From Clonostachys chloroleuca (Eukaryota; Ascomycota; Sordariomycetes; Hypocreales; Bionectriaceae): 64,000 nucleotides of DNA. The notes below the pieces were generated by a model. The model was not told the origin of the DNA. It searched no databases and was given only the letters and a program-made list of their open reading frames with translations. A program made the position numbers and the translations under genes. Of the stretch, positions 24,646 to 36,031 are shown one piece after another; position 1 is the first letter of the stretch, and each line of letters starts with the position of its first letter. Location: the NCBI GenBank assembly GCA_037952775.1, contig JBANAY010000003.1, positions 31,062,001 to 31,126,000 of the forward strand. Reading direction: 5' to 3'.

Positions 24646-26098
24646 ATGTCTAGCTTTCTCCCTCATATCAGCCGTGATCCGAAAGACGAGAAAAAATCGG
24701 GCGTTATTGGCGACGATCAAGATTTGTGCGATGAACTCACTCGCAGTCTTCACCTGCCGCCTTTCTTCTTACAGCACAAGGCATGGGACTCCAACGGGTT
24801 CCTCATCAGCCGACACGTCCCACATCCCGAGGACCATGATCTTCAAAGTGAGATTTCCTTTACTTGGCTTTGGAGAGTTTCGCTTACACGCATATTAGGC
24901 TACGCGGGCCGGTTTTTGATCAAGGTCGTGGCGCAAGCAAACAACAAGTGGACGTATTCCTGGCTGTTCTTGTCGTTTAGCATCCTATGGGCTAAGAATC
25001 CCAAGGACGGCAAAGTATCCTGTGTGGTAGTATGCTATGATGACTGTGAAAAATTAGAGGGCAAGATCTCAGACGCGTTGAAAAATTACTCTCCGGCAGA
25101 CATAAAGGATAACCCGCTCGCCATCTATGATGCTTTCCTGCAGGTGGTTATTTGGGAATATGATTCCGCGCTCTGGGGGTTCCGGGAACCAGTCAGAAAT
25201 ATTGAAAAGGTATGTGTTTGATCCTCCGTTGGGAGTTCCAGAGCATTCTCCAATATTTCCCTTTGACGCATATCAAACCATTTCTAACATCCTACCATTC
25301 AGGCTCGAGAGGGATTCATCGAGGATGTTATCGCCATCGAAATGAAGGGAGAGAGTGAAAAGATCACCAAGAAGTATACCAACATGCATGAGCTCTCTCG
25401 CCATTCGATTCATATGAGCGAAACGCTTCAAGCGGCTTCCAAGACCGTCGAAGAAGCCCTCCGCGATATTGAGACAAGGCTCATGAGCCCTGGATCGGGA
25501 CTGGGTCTAGCAACCATGAACACCAGGAACATCGTTGCTGGCATCCGATTCTCTAACGTCTTTCTTAACAACCTCAAGCTCCGATCCGATGCCTTTGTGG
25601 CCCGACTCGAGAATGAAATCCAGATGGTGAGATTTTTATACTGCTCTGAACCAGGGATATGCTTTATTAATGGCGGCGCGTCTAGGCATACAACATGGTC
25701 AGCGTTTATCAACTCAAGGAATCAAACGAGTCTACGGGATTGACCAAATTCGTGACTCATTTGACCCTTTTCTTCCTGCCCTTCACTTTTGTTGCGGTAA
25801 GTGCATCTGGGAACCCAACTTGTCTCAATTCCCCGTGCTGATTGTGATTTTGCAGGGCTTTTGGGGGATGAACTTCACCCAGCTAGACAACGACAGAAAG
25901 ATGTACGTATCCACAGACATCTGGATGTTCGTTGTGACGGGTTTCGGATCAACGCTCGCAGCGTTCATCGTCTTGTATTACAGGCGAATCGCGGCCACGA
26001 CCAAGACTCTGTACAACAAAATCACCCCAGCTCCGGTACGCCGGCCAACCTTTCGCCTTGGCAACCAATTCACCTGGGATATAGGCCGCAAGGCATGA
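24646..26098 (+). CDS. CorA-like Mg2+ transporter family protein
   Basis: Five exons (24646-24847, 24899-25209, 25303-25626, 25686-25796, 25856-26098) add to 396 residues in phase. The CorA hallmark is the two C-terminal membrane helices with the GMN-type motif between them: LTLFFLPFTFVAGFWGMNF, a short polar loop (TQLDNDRKMYV) and the second helix WMFVVTGFGSTLAAFIVLYY. Before this comes a long helical soluble domain (MHELSRHSIHMSETLQAASK). The 51-bp stretch 24848-24898 is either a GTGAGA...TTAG intron or is translated, since it is also open in frame. The N-terminus is short for the fungal family and a first exon may be missing or dead (see preceding gap). CorA proteins conduct Mg2+ and other divalent ions; many fungal relatives are of unknown specificity. 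Confidence 0.82.
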
Positions 26099-27491
26099 AT
26101 GTTCAATGTTGAGGTTTTGAATTTATAGAATAATTTGTTAATATTTGGCACTTTTGCGTGTTTACATCAAGAATCCATGATTGGATAGATCTGTTTTGGA
26201 ATTTGCTGATAATGGTGCAGATCTTGAGGAGGAATTGATGACTTATGACCTTCAGTTGCATCAATTAATGTGTGATAATACCGTAGCAAGTGTTTGACAG
26301 AGATGCTATCCTCTTCTATTAACGAAACAAATGCGCCTGCACTTGTTAGTTAGCAAGTCAGGGGCTGTCTGGGCAAGCAGAGAAAGTGAAGGTGTTCACA
26401 TCCTCAATTGAACCACAAACACCATTAGAAAGGCGTCAATGCATGCATCAGACACATCTCCCGCCGGCAAAACAGAACCTGGCCACGGAGGATTAATATC
26501 AATGCCTTCTCGTGATGTGATGTCATTTCTGGATGATAATTCTCTTCCCGTACTGCAACATGCATCAACTTACCACTGCTTGGCACGCCTGGCTGCAGGA
26601 CGGTGGCGATGCAACCCTTCCCACTGGCCTGAGAATTTTCTTCCTTTCTTATTAATACAGTTCCCGAGCGGTGATTCAACCCCCGTGATTGGGTTGCCCC
26701 CCCTGCAGGAATGTGGAATCTGCCCCCCATCACGTTACCGCATGCTCGACATGCATGCAAAGATTGCCCCGAAACGAACTGTAGCCAGAACAAGACAGTC
26801 TTTCATTCGCAGCAGCTGGATGGGAAGGACCAGGGTCGGTTATAGAAAGGCATCGATTGATGTGAGCAACCGCTGGTAGCCGCGAGCCCAGGCGGGAAGC
26901 CCGTACTAGTTGGCTGTGAATTTTTTTACGCTTTCCACATGACCGGCCGTCTCCGGTGGCAGTAGATCTTGACGCCTCTAGAGTTCTGGGCGCTCGGAGC
27001 CCGCCTTGTCGAACGCGCCCTGTTGGCAAGCCGTGTCTTAGACCCCTCCGCAGCTTTGCCTAGACGGCTTGGTGGCTGCAGCACGAACCCCTGTACGCCC
27101 ATGCCATGTCCATACATTCAAAGGGCGCGAAACTGTATTTCTGCTGATAAGGCCTGAGTTGCTCGTGTGCTCGTGGGGTTCGTGGAAGGAGAAGGGAGAG
27201 GAAAAGGGCCAGAAAGGGGAGCCTTGAACCCAACAACACCACCTCTTCTTCGACCACAACGTCATCCAGAGACACAGGCCCCAATTTACCCCTCCTGCAC
27301 ACCAGCATCTTCCCGTGCTCTCTCGTCTCATTGCCTTGCGTCTGCATGTCCAACTTCCAGCGGTCCACTTGGTGTGCAGGTGGAACCCGAACCCACCTGA
27401 GATTACGCTCCCCCGCGAAATCTCTGGTCGTCTTATATCTATTGGATGACCCCTTGCATTGTTTACCTCTTCTTCGTCAATTTGATCTCTT
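26099..27491. other. Intergenic, no gene seen
   Basis: 1.4 kb. Long frames on the minus strand over 27040-27590 are low-complexity shadows of the MFS promoter and first exon. An ATTGG (inverted CCAAT) lies near 27442, about 50 bp before the MFS start. Confidence 0.45.
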
Positions 27492-29120
27492 GTGAATGAC
27501 CCTGCCAGGATGACCCTACGAACAGTGGATGAACGAGAGCCCTTGCTCAGGGCTTCTGACCTCCCCAATGACCTCCACAAGACCATCTCCAAGGTCGAGG
27601 AGGTTGGCGACTATGAGAATCCCCAAAAATGGCCCAGCAGCTTCAAGTGGCTCGTCACTTCATTGCTGTTTTTCATGGCCTTTACAGTGTAAGAATTACC
27701 TCCTTTTAACGCCCACTATCGATCAAGGCGAAGTGTAGTTGACCGAATGAATAGAACCTTCAACTGCATCTCGCCCATGCCAGTTGCCAGCCGCATCATC
27801 GAGGACTTGAATGATGGCCAACCAAACAGATATGCCAGCGTACTACTCGTCACCATCTGGGAATTTGGCGAGGCTGCTGGCCCTCTGGTCATCGCCCCTC
27901 TCTCCGAGATGTACGGCCGTTACCCAGTCATCAATATCTGCAGCGTGCTCTTCGTCATGGCGACAGCGTTGGGAGCCATAGCGCAGACGGCGCCTGTCAT
28001 GATCATCTCCCGAGCCCTATCTGGCCTCGCCGTCACCTCCAACGTCCTCGGCCCTGCCATTGTTGGTGACATCTTTGAGCCGGAGCAGCGCGGGTCTCCC
28101 ATGAGTCTGGTTATGCTTGCGCCTCTTATTGGCGGTGCCATTGGACCGGCGCTCTCCGGTTACATCGCCGAGAGCCTTCACTGGCGATGGGTGATATGGA
28201 TGAACGTCGTTCTGACCTCGTCGTGCGCAGTTCTCTTCATCATTTGCCTGAAGGAGACGCACCACGCGACCATCATCAAGAAGAAGCAGCGATTGCTGCA
28301 CAAAGCGAGCCGACAATCCACGAGGCTCGAGGCCAACGATGAAGTCGTAGAGATCAAGTCTGAGGGTCAAAGTGGACTCATTGAGTCGATTGTCCGACCA
28401 GCCGCTATTATCAGCAGCTCTGGAATTCTGCTCGCCCTCGCCCTCCCCGGTGCGATTGCGTATGCCCACTACTACAACGTCACGACGACGATGCCCGACA
28501 TTCTCCAGAACATCTACGGCCTGTCCGCTCCTCAGATCGGCGTCTCCTTATTCTCATTCAGTAAGATACCCTGACCTCTTATGCGTACGATTCATCTCAC
28601 TAACTCAATTTCAGGCATCGGGTCTATTGCAAGCGTCATGCTTTGCAATCTCGCCCTCGACAAGATCTACGCTACGATGAAGGCTGCCAACGGTGGCATC
28701 GGCCTTCCCGAATTCCGACTCCCAATCTGTATCTTCGGCGCCCTCGCCCTTCCCCTGACCATTGCCCTCTATGGCTGGGCCGCGGAGCTCAAACTCCCCC
28801 TCTCCATGGTCCTGACCTCTGTCGGATTGATCGGCATGGCCATGCTGGCCGTCGAGATCACGCTGGCCGCTTACATTGTCGACGCGTTCGGCGACTACTC
28901 CGCCTCGGCCATGACCGGGTTAGTGGTGATCCGATGCCTCGCGGGCACGTTCCTCCCCCTCGGCGCCACTCCCCTGATCGATACGTTCAGCTACGGGTGG
29001 GGGTTCACGATTCTGGCTCTCATCACGCTCGCGCTCGCGCCGATCCCGATCCTCGTGATGCAGCATGGCCGCGAGTGGCGTCAGCGTTCCGTGTACACTA
29101 GACTCGAGCCGGACCAGTAA
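27492..29120 (+). CDS. MFS transporter, DHA1 (12-helix drug:H+ antiporter) type
   Basis: Three exons (27492-27688, 27755-28560, 28615-29120) give 502 residues. The N-terminus is acidic and cytoplasmic, ending in the KWPSSFKWLVTSLLFFMAF helix typical of fungal DHA1 transporters (NPKNWP-like start). Helices follow, including the motif between TM2 and TM3 with APLSEMYGRYPV, matching the family's A/G-x-L-S-D-x-x-G-R-R/K, and the motif-C-like stretch LAPLIGGAIGPALSGY in TM5. The central loop is about 60 residues and lysine-rich. The C-terminal half has six helices and ends YTRLEPDQ. Export of a drug or metabolite is the family role; the neighbouring P450s and ABC pump suggest, but do not show, a link to secondary metabolism. 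No disruption seen. Confidence 0.87.
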
Positions 29121-29621
29121 GCTTTTGTCCGGATTGGAGGAGGGCAAGTCGCTGTTTCTTGTGAGCAGACCTAGATGAAACATAATAGCGGGTTTTCTTT
29201 TAGGCGTTGGTTGTATTTCCTTTGGGGTTTTGCACAATGGGTTTTTGGCATGATTGGAGGTTTCAAAGGCAATACTAATGACTGTTATGAAATCATTCTG
29301 GATTATATAGCATGCTAGAAAACTACAGGATAAAATAGAATGGCTTTTACTTCATCTTAAAGAAGGCTATTTATTCTGCGTTCCCAATAAAAAACCTATG
29401 TAGGGTTTCCTTTGACGCGCAGGGGGGAACAGGGGCTGAGAACACGTCTGATGAAATAGCGTTTTCTTGAATACATCAGAAATTAAGTGATGAAGGTCCT
29501 AAAATGTCCGTACGCAAAGTTCCAGCTCACCTCCCGTATCCCTTCTCACATTTAATGTTTAGACAGCAAAGTCACAGCCAAGGAAATGAGACGTCAACCC
29601 TACAGGAAATCTCTCGTCCAA
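29121..29621. other. Intergenic, no gene seen
   Basis: 501 bp, AT-rich, following the MFS transporter. Nothing recognised. Confidence 0.45.
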
Positions 29622-30577
29622 TTATCCGGCCAGCACATCTCGATACCGGGCATACCACCTTTTCCACTCCTCATCAAACCAGGAACCTACGACCTGCAAG
29701 CGACGTTCAATATCTATCCTTCAGTGGCAGATACACAACCTTGCTCTCATCATCAGAGCTCCACCAACTCCTTTCCCCTTTCGCCCATATTTCGCCGCGT
29801 CGTTTTCTCGACATCTCCAATTTTTCTGTAGAGGAATTAAGCGTTTGAGGGTCCCAGGATGCTTCTTCAGGATCTAGAGTCTCATCCGTCCCCATCCCAT
29901 TTTAGGGAACTCGCGCTTTTGGAGGCGGGTTTCATCCCAGAAAACATCTCCTCAACGGCGATACTCGCAGATATAGCGATATCTACCAAGCCAGGTATCC
30001 AGAATTCGAGGGTACACAGTTTCAAAAGCCTGAATTGGGCCATGTTCCAGATCTTGATAGAAAGGGCTACATTTGGATTAAATTGCGGGAGTGCTCCATA
30101 CCTGCCGCCTGTGTGCTCTATCCGCCGGAAAACATTGCAACTTTAATGGAGCGGCCCATCCGTCCAGTTCTCACCTCTGTGGAGAGCCTTGTGGATGTGC
30201 TGGTAGTTTCTGGCCTCAACCGGCAAACGTAGAGTGTCCAGACCACGGAGTAGAATCTGCTCTCCAAGCATTGAGTTCATCGAGGTGATCAAGTCGACAC
30301 CCAAGCGGCTCCAAGCGACATCGTGCTGAACGATCTCGTTGAAACCCGGTGTGCTCAAGTCACCTATGAATGATGCCAGAGATGGCAAAGAATGGGACAT
30401 ATTATTTTTTGACATACACTTGGAAATTAAAACCATGAGATACTCGAGCAGACAGACCTGCTCAATCTCATATTGGGCAAACTTGGGGTGACAGGCCCCC
30501 CAAACATCAACGGCCTTTATATCCTTACCATTCGACCACCAGTAACCGTATTCCCTATAAAATAACTGGTAACCCAT
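29622..30577 (-). pseudogene. Degraded protein-coding frames of unknown family
   Basis: On the complement, three protein-like stretches follow one another but are split by stops and frame changes. 30577-30143 (starting MGYQLFYREYGYWW, with VDVWGACHPKFAQYE) ends in TAA but the same frame stays open for a further 240 bp. 29895-29707 has ASWDPQTLNSSTEK and ERSWWSSDDESKVVYLPLKD. A tail in another frame, SWFDEEWKRWYARYRDVLAG, ends at TAA 29622. The tryptophan-rich, charged composition is that of a real protein, so I read this as the remains of one or two genes. It begins immediately behind the last codon of the dead P450. The plus strand also has a protein-like frame (29990-30232), so strand is not certain. 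Confidence 0.35.
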
Positions 30578-32353
30578 TTAGAAGACGCAAATGGCTCGCA
30601 GTAGTCGATGCAGCTCGGTGGTGGACGGTTGGGAATCATCCGGCTCATCTGGCTTCATCCCATCCTCGCCTATTACCAAGCTCATCTCAAAGCGGTGGAA
30701 AAAGGGCAATCAAACCGTAAACCTGATGCTACGCCAAGACTCTCCCAGGGCAGTACGTTATGCCACCTCCGAAAGGCCGAAAGGAGGAGTGTCGAGTCAT
30801 AGTCTTGTGTTTGAGAAATCTAGATGGGTTAAATTCTCGTGGATTCGAACCCCAAACTTTCTCATTCGTGTGAAGCTGGCGGGACGGCATAATGATTGCG
30901 TTACCAGGCTGCAGTTCCTTCCCACCTATAATGGTTTTCTCCAGTACAATACGGCTGACCATTGCGCCCCTATTCAGTCGAAGTGCCTCGTTAAAAATTG
31001 CCTCTAAATTAGGGCAGTGTGAACATAGATACTTAATATCAAGAGCACCAGATTGCCATGCGGCTTCAGTTTCTTGAATAACTAGGTCTTTGAGAGCCTC
31101 ATCATAGAGTGGATGAGCAATAACCCAGAAAGCAATATTATACTCATTAGAATTGGCCCTTTTCGAACTGTTAGCAAACATGTGGGAAAATTGGGAACTC
31201 AAATTGTACTCACGCCCAAAACATCATAAGTAAGACCAATGTCCGCGATTCTAGATCAATACCGACATGCTCCAACGATTGAAGCACAGTCTGAATTGCC
31301 CGGGTAGCCTGAGCCCTCTTCTCCTGAGGGAGCTGCACAAATTGCCTAAGAGTATCCATCAGATGCCTCCGTGGTTCACTTACCCCAAGCCCTAGAAACG
31401 TTGGTAGGCGGAAGAAGACCTGCCAGGCATAATCATTGAAGCCTAACATGTGATTTACAACACTGTGGTTGATGTCGTGAACGTGACTCCCAAAAAGCGA
31501 CCGGGTAGCTGCGTCAACCATCGTGAAGCGACAAAGGTCATAGAGGGAAATGTGCTTGCAAGGCGCTTGAGGAGGCGCAGATGTGCAGAACCCTAGATGG
31601 TCGAACTGAACTGATTGATGAAGAGCCCCTAGGAAGACACTGCCAATCGTATCCATCCGGGGCCCGGGAAGCAGTTGCTTTTTGAAGGTTTCCTCTGTAT
31701 GGTGAATAAAGTTCACCTGATCCGGGTTGGTGGGGTTATTTGGGATGTAATTATGATCACCTGGGGTAGGCGTGTGCCATGCTTTTCTCAAGGCTTCTAC
31801 GCCAAACCCAAAACTGACGAGAAGATCATTCAGATACCCATCAAAGACTAGTGAGACAGTGTTTTGTAGACAGCAGCAACATCCTCTGGAGCAGTGACGA
31901 TGTACACCTTTTTCTCTAGCATCTGGATTGTGAAGATTTCATGGGACCGATTGGTATAGTTCCTTGCAATGTCAGGCGAGATGTTGATATGTTTAACAAT
32001 TAGAGCCTCGCTCACAGCCCACGCTCCAAGAGCTTGTCTGAATTGCCCAAAAAGGCTACCGTATGCCCTGTTATTTGAAGTCGTTAATAAGGTATGCATA
32101 AAAAGATTCGAGACTCGGTACCTAGAACTAATTGAGATCATGATTAGCTGCAGTGCGCATGTGAAAGGCATATTCAGAATTACTCGCGTGGAATTCAGTA
32201 GGGAAGGTCCTTTGGATCTTTGGGCCAAATTTTCGGTTTGATCGTGAAAACCCACAAACGCCATGCTAGATAGGCTACCACAGGCAAAAGGGACCATTGG
32301 GCAGGTGTCGGCATCTTGTTTAGACCATCAACGAAAATGGAAAAATGCAGCAT
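30578..32353 (-). pseudogene. Cytochrome P450 pseudogene (CYP7/CYP8-like fungal group)
   Basis: Readable P450 on the complement from ATG 32353 (membrane anchor LLPVVAYLAWRLWVF) to TAA 30578. The ExxR motif is EALR within LEAIFNEALRLNR, and the haem loop is FRPFGGGITYCPGRVLA with the axial Cys. The gene is dead as sequenced. After KDLPY a TGA (32195-32197) stands where relatives have an aromatic residue and the next 60 bp hold more in-frame stops. Directly after GRVLA there is a TAG (30729-30731), while the frame past it continues family-like (HQVYGLIAL) and then needs a one-base shift in a T run to read HRFEMSLVIG. Several of these changes fit C-to-T or G-to-A mutation. It is divergent from the intact P450 at 33487, over a 1.1 kb shared promoter region. 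Confidence 0.8.
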
Positions 32354-33486
32354 CTTCGGCAGGGGGAGTAATAGCAGTCTAGACTTTGGGGAGGTGGGGT
32401 TTCTGCTCAGCAGGTGTACTGGAACTCGAAGAGGGCATCAAACACGGGCTGCAACGAATACATGGTCTTTCCTTTTCCTCTAGCTAGATACTATGGGAGT
32501 GGCAGATTTTCAAAGAAATGAGCCAGAATATGATACTCAGAGGTCTCCCGCCACAGCTAAACTGCCCGTCATTTCTACCTAGGTGACCTGGAAACATGCA
32601 TGCGCGCTTGTAACACTTTACCATGCATACGCGGTGGGAAAGAGTCGAATCACCAGGGGTGCCTCTATGAAGCTTTCTGAATCCTCACCAGTGGCCGTAA
32701 GCCACTATGTGGTATTTGTTCTTTTGACGAAAATGATTTGGCAAGTTCTGTGCTCAACTTGGTAAGATGCAGCGTGGCGAATCCTTCGCGTGTGATTTGG
32801 GTACCTGACATGGACATGCAAACATGGGAACGGCACAATTGCTCTTGAGGAAAGGACAGGAAACGCCAAATGGCAAAATATGCCATGGTGGGAAAATGCT
32901 GCTGCCTGCGATGTTACTGTCCGTTGGTTCTAGGGTGTGTGGCTGTGTGTGGAAACGCTCGTTGTTCGGCCACCCACTTTGCAACCACCAGATAGGCTAC
33001 CATCTGAATCTAGGAATATCTGACCCGACGTATAAGCCCATCTATGGACCTTTCGACGGAGGTTGGATTAAGGCAGGCTGAAAATCTTAGCAAAGGATCC
33101 AATAGGTTATTTTTGCTGGCATTTCTGTGATGCGGCCGCCTCACAGGGATTTGTTGGCAAGGGGCAAAGATTGAGAGGGACTAATATTACGCGGGCCTCA
33201 TCGTTCCCGCCCCCAATCCTGGTGCTCAAAGGTTCCATCCATATCCACATAATCAGGCCATCCTACGGTTTCTAAGGGAAACTGCCGTTTGCCAACATCC
33301 TGCATACCAACCCCCAGTTCCCGTGGAGCCTAACAACGAAGTAGGGGGGTAAGCCCTACCGGACTGAACGTGAAAGAGTCCCTTATTAACCCCAGAAAGC
33401 TTTTGCTTTCTGACTTCCACAGTCCCCACTCGCAATAGACTCAATACGTAGAGACTTAGTTAACACCACGACACGACTCGACGCCA
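32354..33486. other. Divergent promoter region between two P450 genes
   Basis: 1.1 kb with no gene recognised. A G6 run (33345-33350) is present, useful as a check that such runs survive in this sequence. Confidence 0.5.
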
Positions 33487-35298
33487 ATGGAAGACTTGTC
33501 TCCGCCGTTCCTTGCATTTTTTCTCATATTGTTACTACTAGTTCCATTCATTATGTTTCTTTTCAAGAAAACCGTTTCGGATCAACCACCTAGGTTGGAG
33601 GAGGCTGTGCCATACGTCACGAATGTCTACCAATACATGACCAACAAGAAACTCTTCCTCGAGCGAGTGACGTAAGTTGCTGCTCTCCTGTCATTTATTT
33701 AGCCTTCAAAATAACAATTGGGCATCTGGCCACCACTTTATAGGAAAGCACTCTCAAAGAGCCCGGTCGTGCAATGCCGTCTCGGGCCAATGAACATATA
33801 CTGCATCACCGGCGCGAGCAACATTGCAGCCATGTTTCGACCCGCGGCCATTTCAGACCCTTGGATCATCCGAATTCTTACAACGACGGCGGGATACCAG
33901 CCAAATGACTTGGAAAAGTTCGCGCAGGACACGACAGGCGGCGGAAGGGTACCACGTCCTGGTACCGAGGCACCACACAACAAACGTATTTGGCACGCCA
34001 TGCACCAGATCTATGACGAGCATCTCGCCAAATCCCATGCCGTAACGTCATTGTCCAAGTCTTTTCAGCATTTCTTTGGTAAGGAACTCGATAGGGTATC
34101 CCTTGATGGCCACGAGTGGGAAGAAGTTGGCGTCCAGGATTTCCTGCGTCAGCACATGGCCACTGCAGTGGTGTCTGCCATTACAGGCCCCCGGCTCATT
34201 GAGATAAACCCAGACTTTATAGAAGCCTTCTGGAAGTACCAGATATATGCAGAGAAGCTAGCCTTTGGTATGCCAGAGTGGATGAATGCGGATGGCATCC
34301 GAGCCCGAGAGACGGTCCGTGCCATGTGTGAGAAGTGGTACCAGGTATCGGATGAGCGCTTTGACTGGGGCGCGGAAATGAGTGACGTTGCGTTCGAGGA
34401 GAATTTTGGATCGCGGCTCTCTCGTGAGCTGTGTCGGTGGGGGAAGAGGTTTGACTTCAGCTCTGAGAGTATGGGCTCACTCTACTGTCTGCTCTTCTTT
34501 GGGTGAGTTATTCTACGCTCTGTCCTGAGGCTACTCAACTAAGTATTTGCGTCACAGGCTTAACTCGAACATGATTTTCATGACTATTTGGTATTTGATT
34601 GAAGTTCTCAAGAATCCCGATTTGCTCCGTTCAGCCAAGGAGGCCATGGCTAGTTGTTTCATCGAAGACGATTCGGGTTCCCAAAAACTTGATCCTCAAA
34701 AGCTCGCTTCTAACCCATTACTCCAGTCCATTTACATTGAGGTTTTGCGGGTGCATGTCAGCATTAATATCACCCGCACGCTCAAGGATCCTGCTGTCAT
34801 CGGAGGCTATCCTTTACCTGCTGGCGCTGTGATTCAAGCGCCGAGCCATGTGGCTCATCTCGATGAGGAAATCTGGGGCTCCGACGGGCATCCTGCCTCT
34901 GAGTTTTGGGGCGAACGCCATCTTAAAACCACTGAGGCTATCGGTTCGGACGGGAAGAGAACAGCGAAGAAGGAGTTTTCGCTCGGGAACCGGTCAGGAT
35001 CTTTTCTCCCATATGGTAAGTCGTATCCGAAGCATTCTCACGCCAAGTGTGGAGGCTGACAATTCTGCCTCGTCTAGGTGGCGGGGTTGATATCTGCCCC
35101 GGTCGCCATCTCGCCAAGACACAGATTATCCTTGCCTCGGCCATGCTTTTGACTAAATTCGATATCAAATTTCTCGGCTGGGTTAATCCAGATGGATCGC
35201 CCTCAAAGCTGCCCGTGGGGGATGATTACAGCTATGCAGGGGCCCACGCCCTCCCGCCCGCGGGGGACATGAAGCTTAAGTGGAGGAGGGTTGCATGA
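33487..35298 (+). CDS. Cytochrome P450 (CYP7/CYP8-like fungal group)
   Basis: Four exons (33487-33671, 33744-34502, 34558-35015, 35078-35298) give an uninterrupted 540-residue microsomal P450. The N-terminal anchor is FLAFFLILLLLVPFIMFLF. The K-helix ExxR is EVLR in QSIYIEVLRVHV. The haem-binding loop is FLPYGGGVDICPGRHLAK, whose GG-V-x-x-C-P-G-R form resembles the CYP7/CYP8-like group of fungal P450s rather than the standard FxxGxRxCxG. The protein ends DMKLKWRRVA. Substrate is unknown. It sits head-to-head with a dead relative of the same broad group and 0.75 kb ahead of a PDR pump, a grouping often found in secondary-metabolite or detoxification loci, although no synthase or synthetase is present in the window. 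Confidence 0.88.
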
Positions 35299-36031
35299 TT
35301 ATTTTGGTCGGGGTAGCGGAGATTCATGAGGCCAGAAGCCCCAGACGGAACCTTATCTGATCCAAAATATTGCCATTGGTTAAATTGGTTATGTCGTGTG
35401 ATATCCTGATACCTAATACTGACGTTGGATGCATAATCTAACAGTAAATATGAGAATGAAACTACCGAAATTAATGACATACACTTCGCATCTGGTCATT
35501 GGAGGATGGGAGGGCTATGGAAGGATTTCGCATTACGTCCTTGTAACCTGCACCTCTTCCATAAGTGCCAATAAATGATTACAACCAATCATGGATCGCT
35601 ATATACGGTGGCTGCGGCATTAATAATGAAATGGTAGCGTGAGCGTGCAGAAATATGCAAAGCTACTACCAACAATCTCTCCAAATACCACCCAGCCAGG
35701 AGCCGACGGTCCTGCTTATGTGTGGATTCCAGCCAACCGCCTTGTGCTAAGTTCCAAAGCTGAAAGACCATTGCAGTCAGGTGCCATTCATGGCCAGTTG
35801 GTGCCACCATACCATTCGAGCCGCTCACGTTTGCTTCCATGTCCGAAGATGCCAGCTTAATTTCCCCTCTACCCAGCCGGACTTTCCCGTCTAGCTACTT
35901 CTTCTGCTTTCATTTCTGGTAAGTTGACCATATCGTTGGTATTTTCAAAGATATTCCGTGGTCCTAAAAGTGTTTCCTTCTAGCTGTTTTGATGTTCCAT
36001 CTTCATTCCCCTCAAACGTCACATCAAACAC
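35299..36031. other. Intergenic, no gene seen
   Basis: 733 bp between the P450 and ABC genes on the same strand. Nothing recognised. Confidence 0.45.

Noticed and set aside
24848..24898. Translated 51-bp segment in the CorA-like gene
   Set aside because: Open in frame, but ends are GTGAGA and TTAG and its removal keeps phase, so I treat it as an intron rather than an insertion.
27038..27592. 184-residue minus-strand frame
   Set aside because: Covers the promoter and first exon of the MFS gene; unlike protein, with low-complexity Pro/Ser/His stretches.
30035..30232. Plus-strand frame starting MGHVPDLDRKGYIWIKL
   Set aside because: Looks somewhat protein-like but no splice extension or family was found; the minus strand has longer connected stretches. 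Left open in the pseudogene entry.
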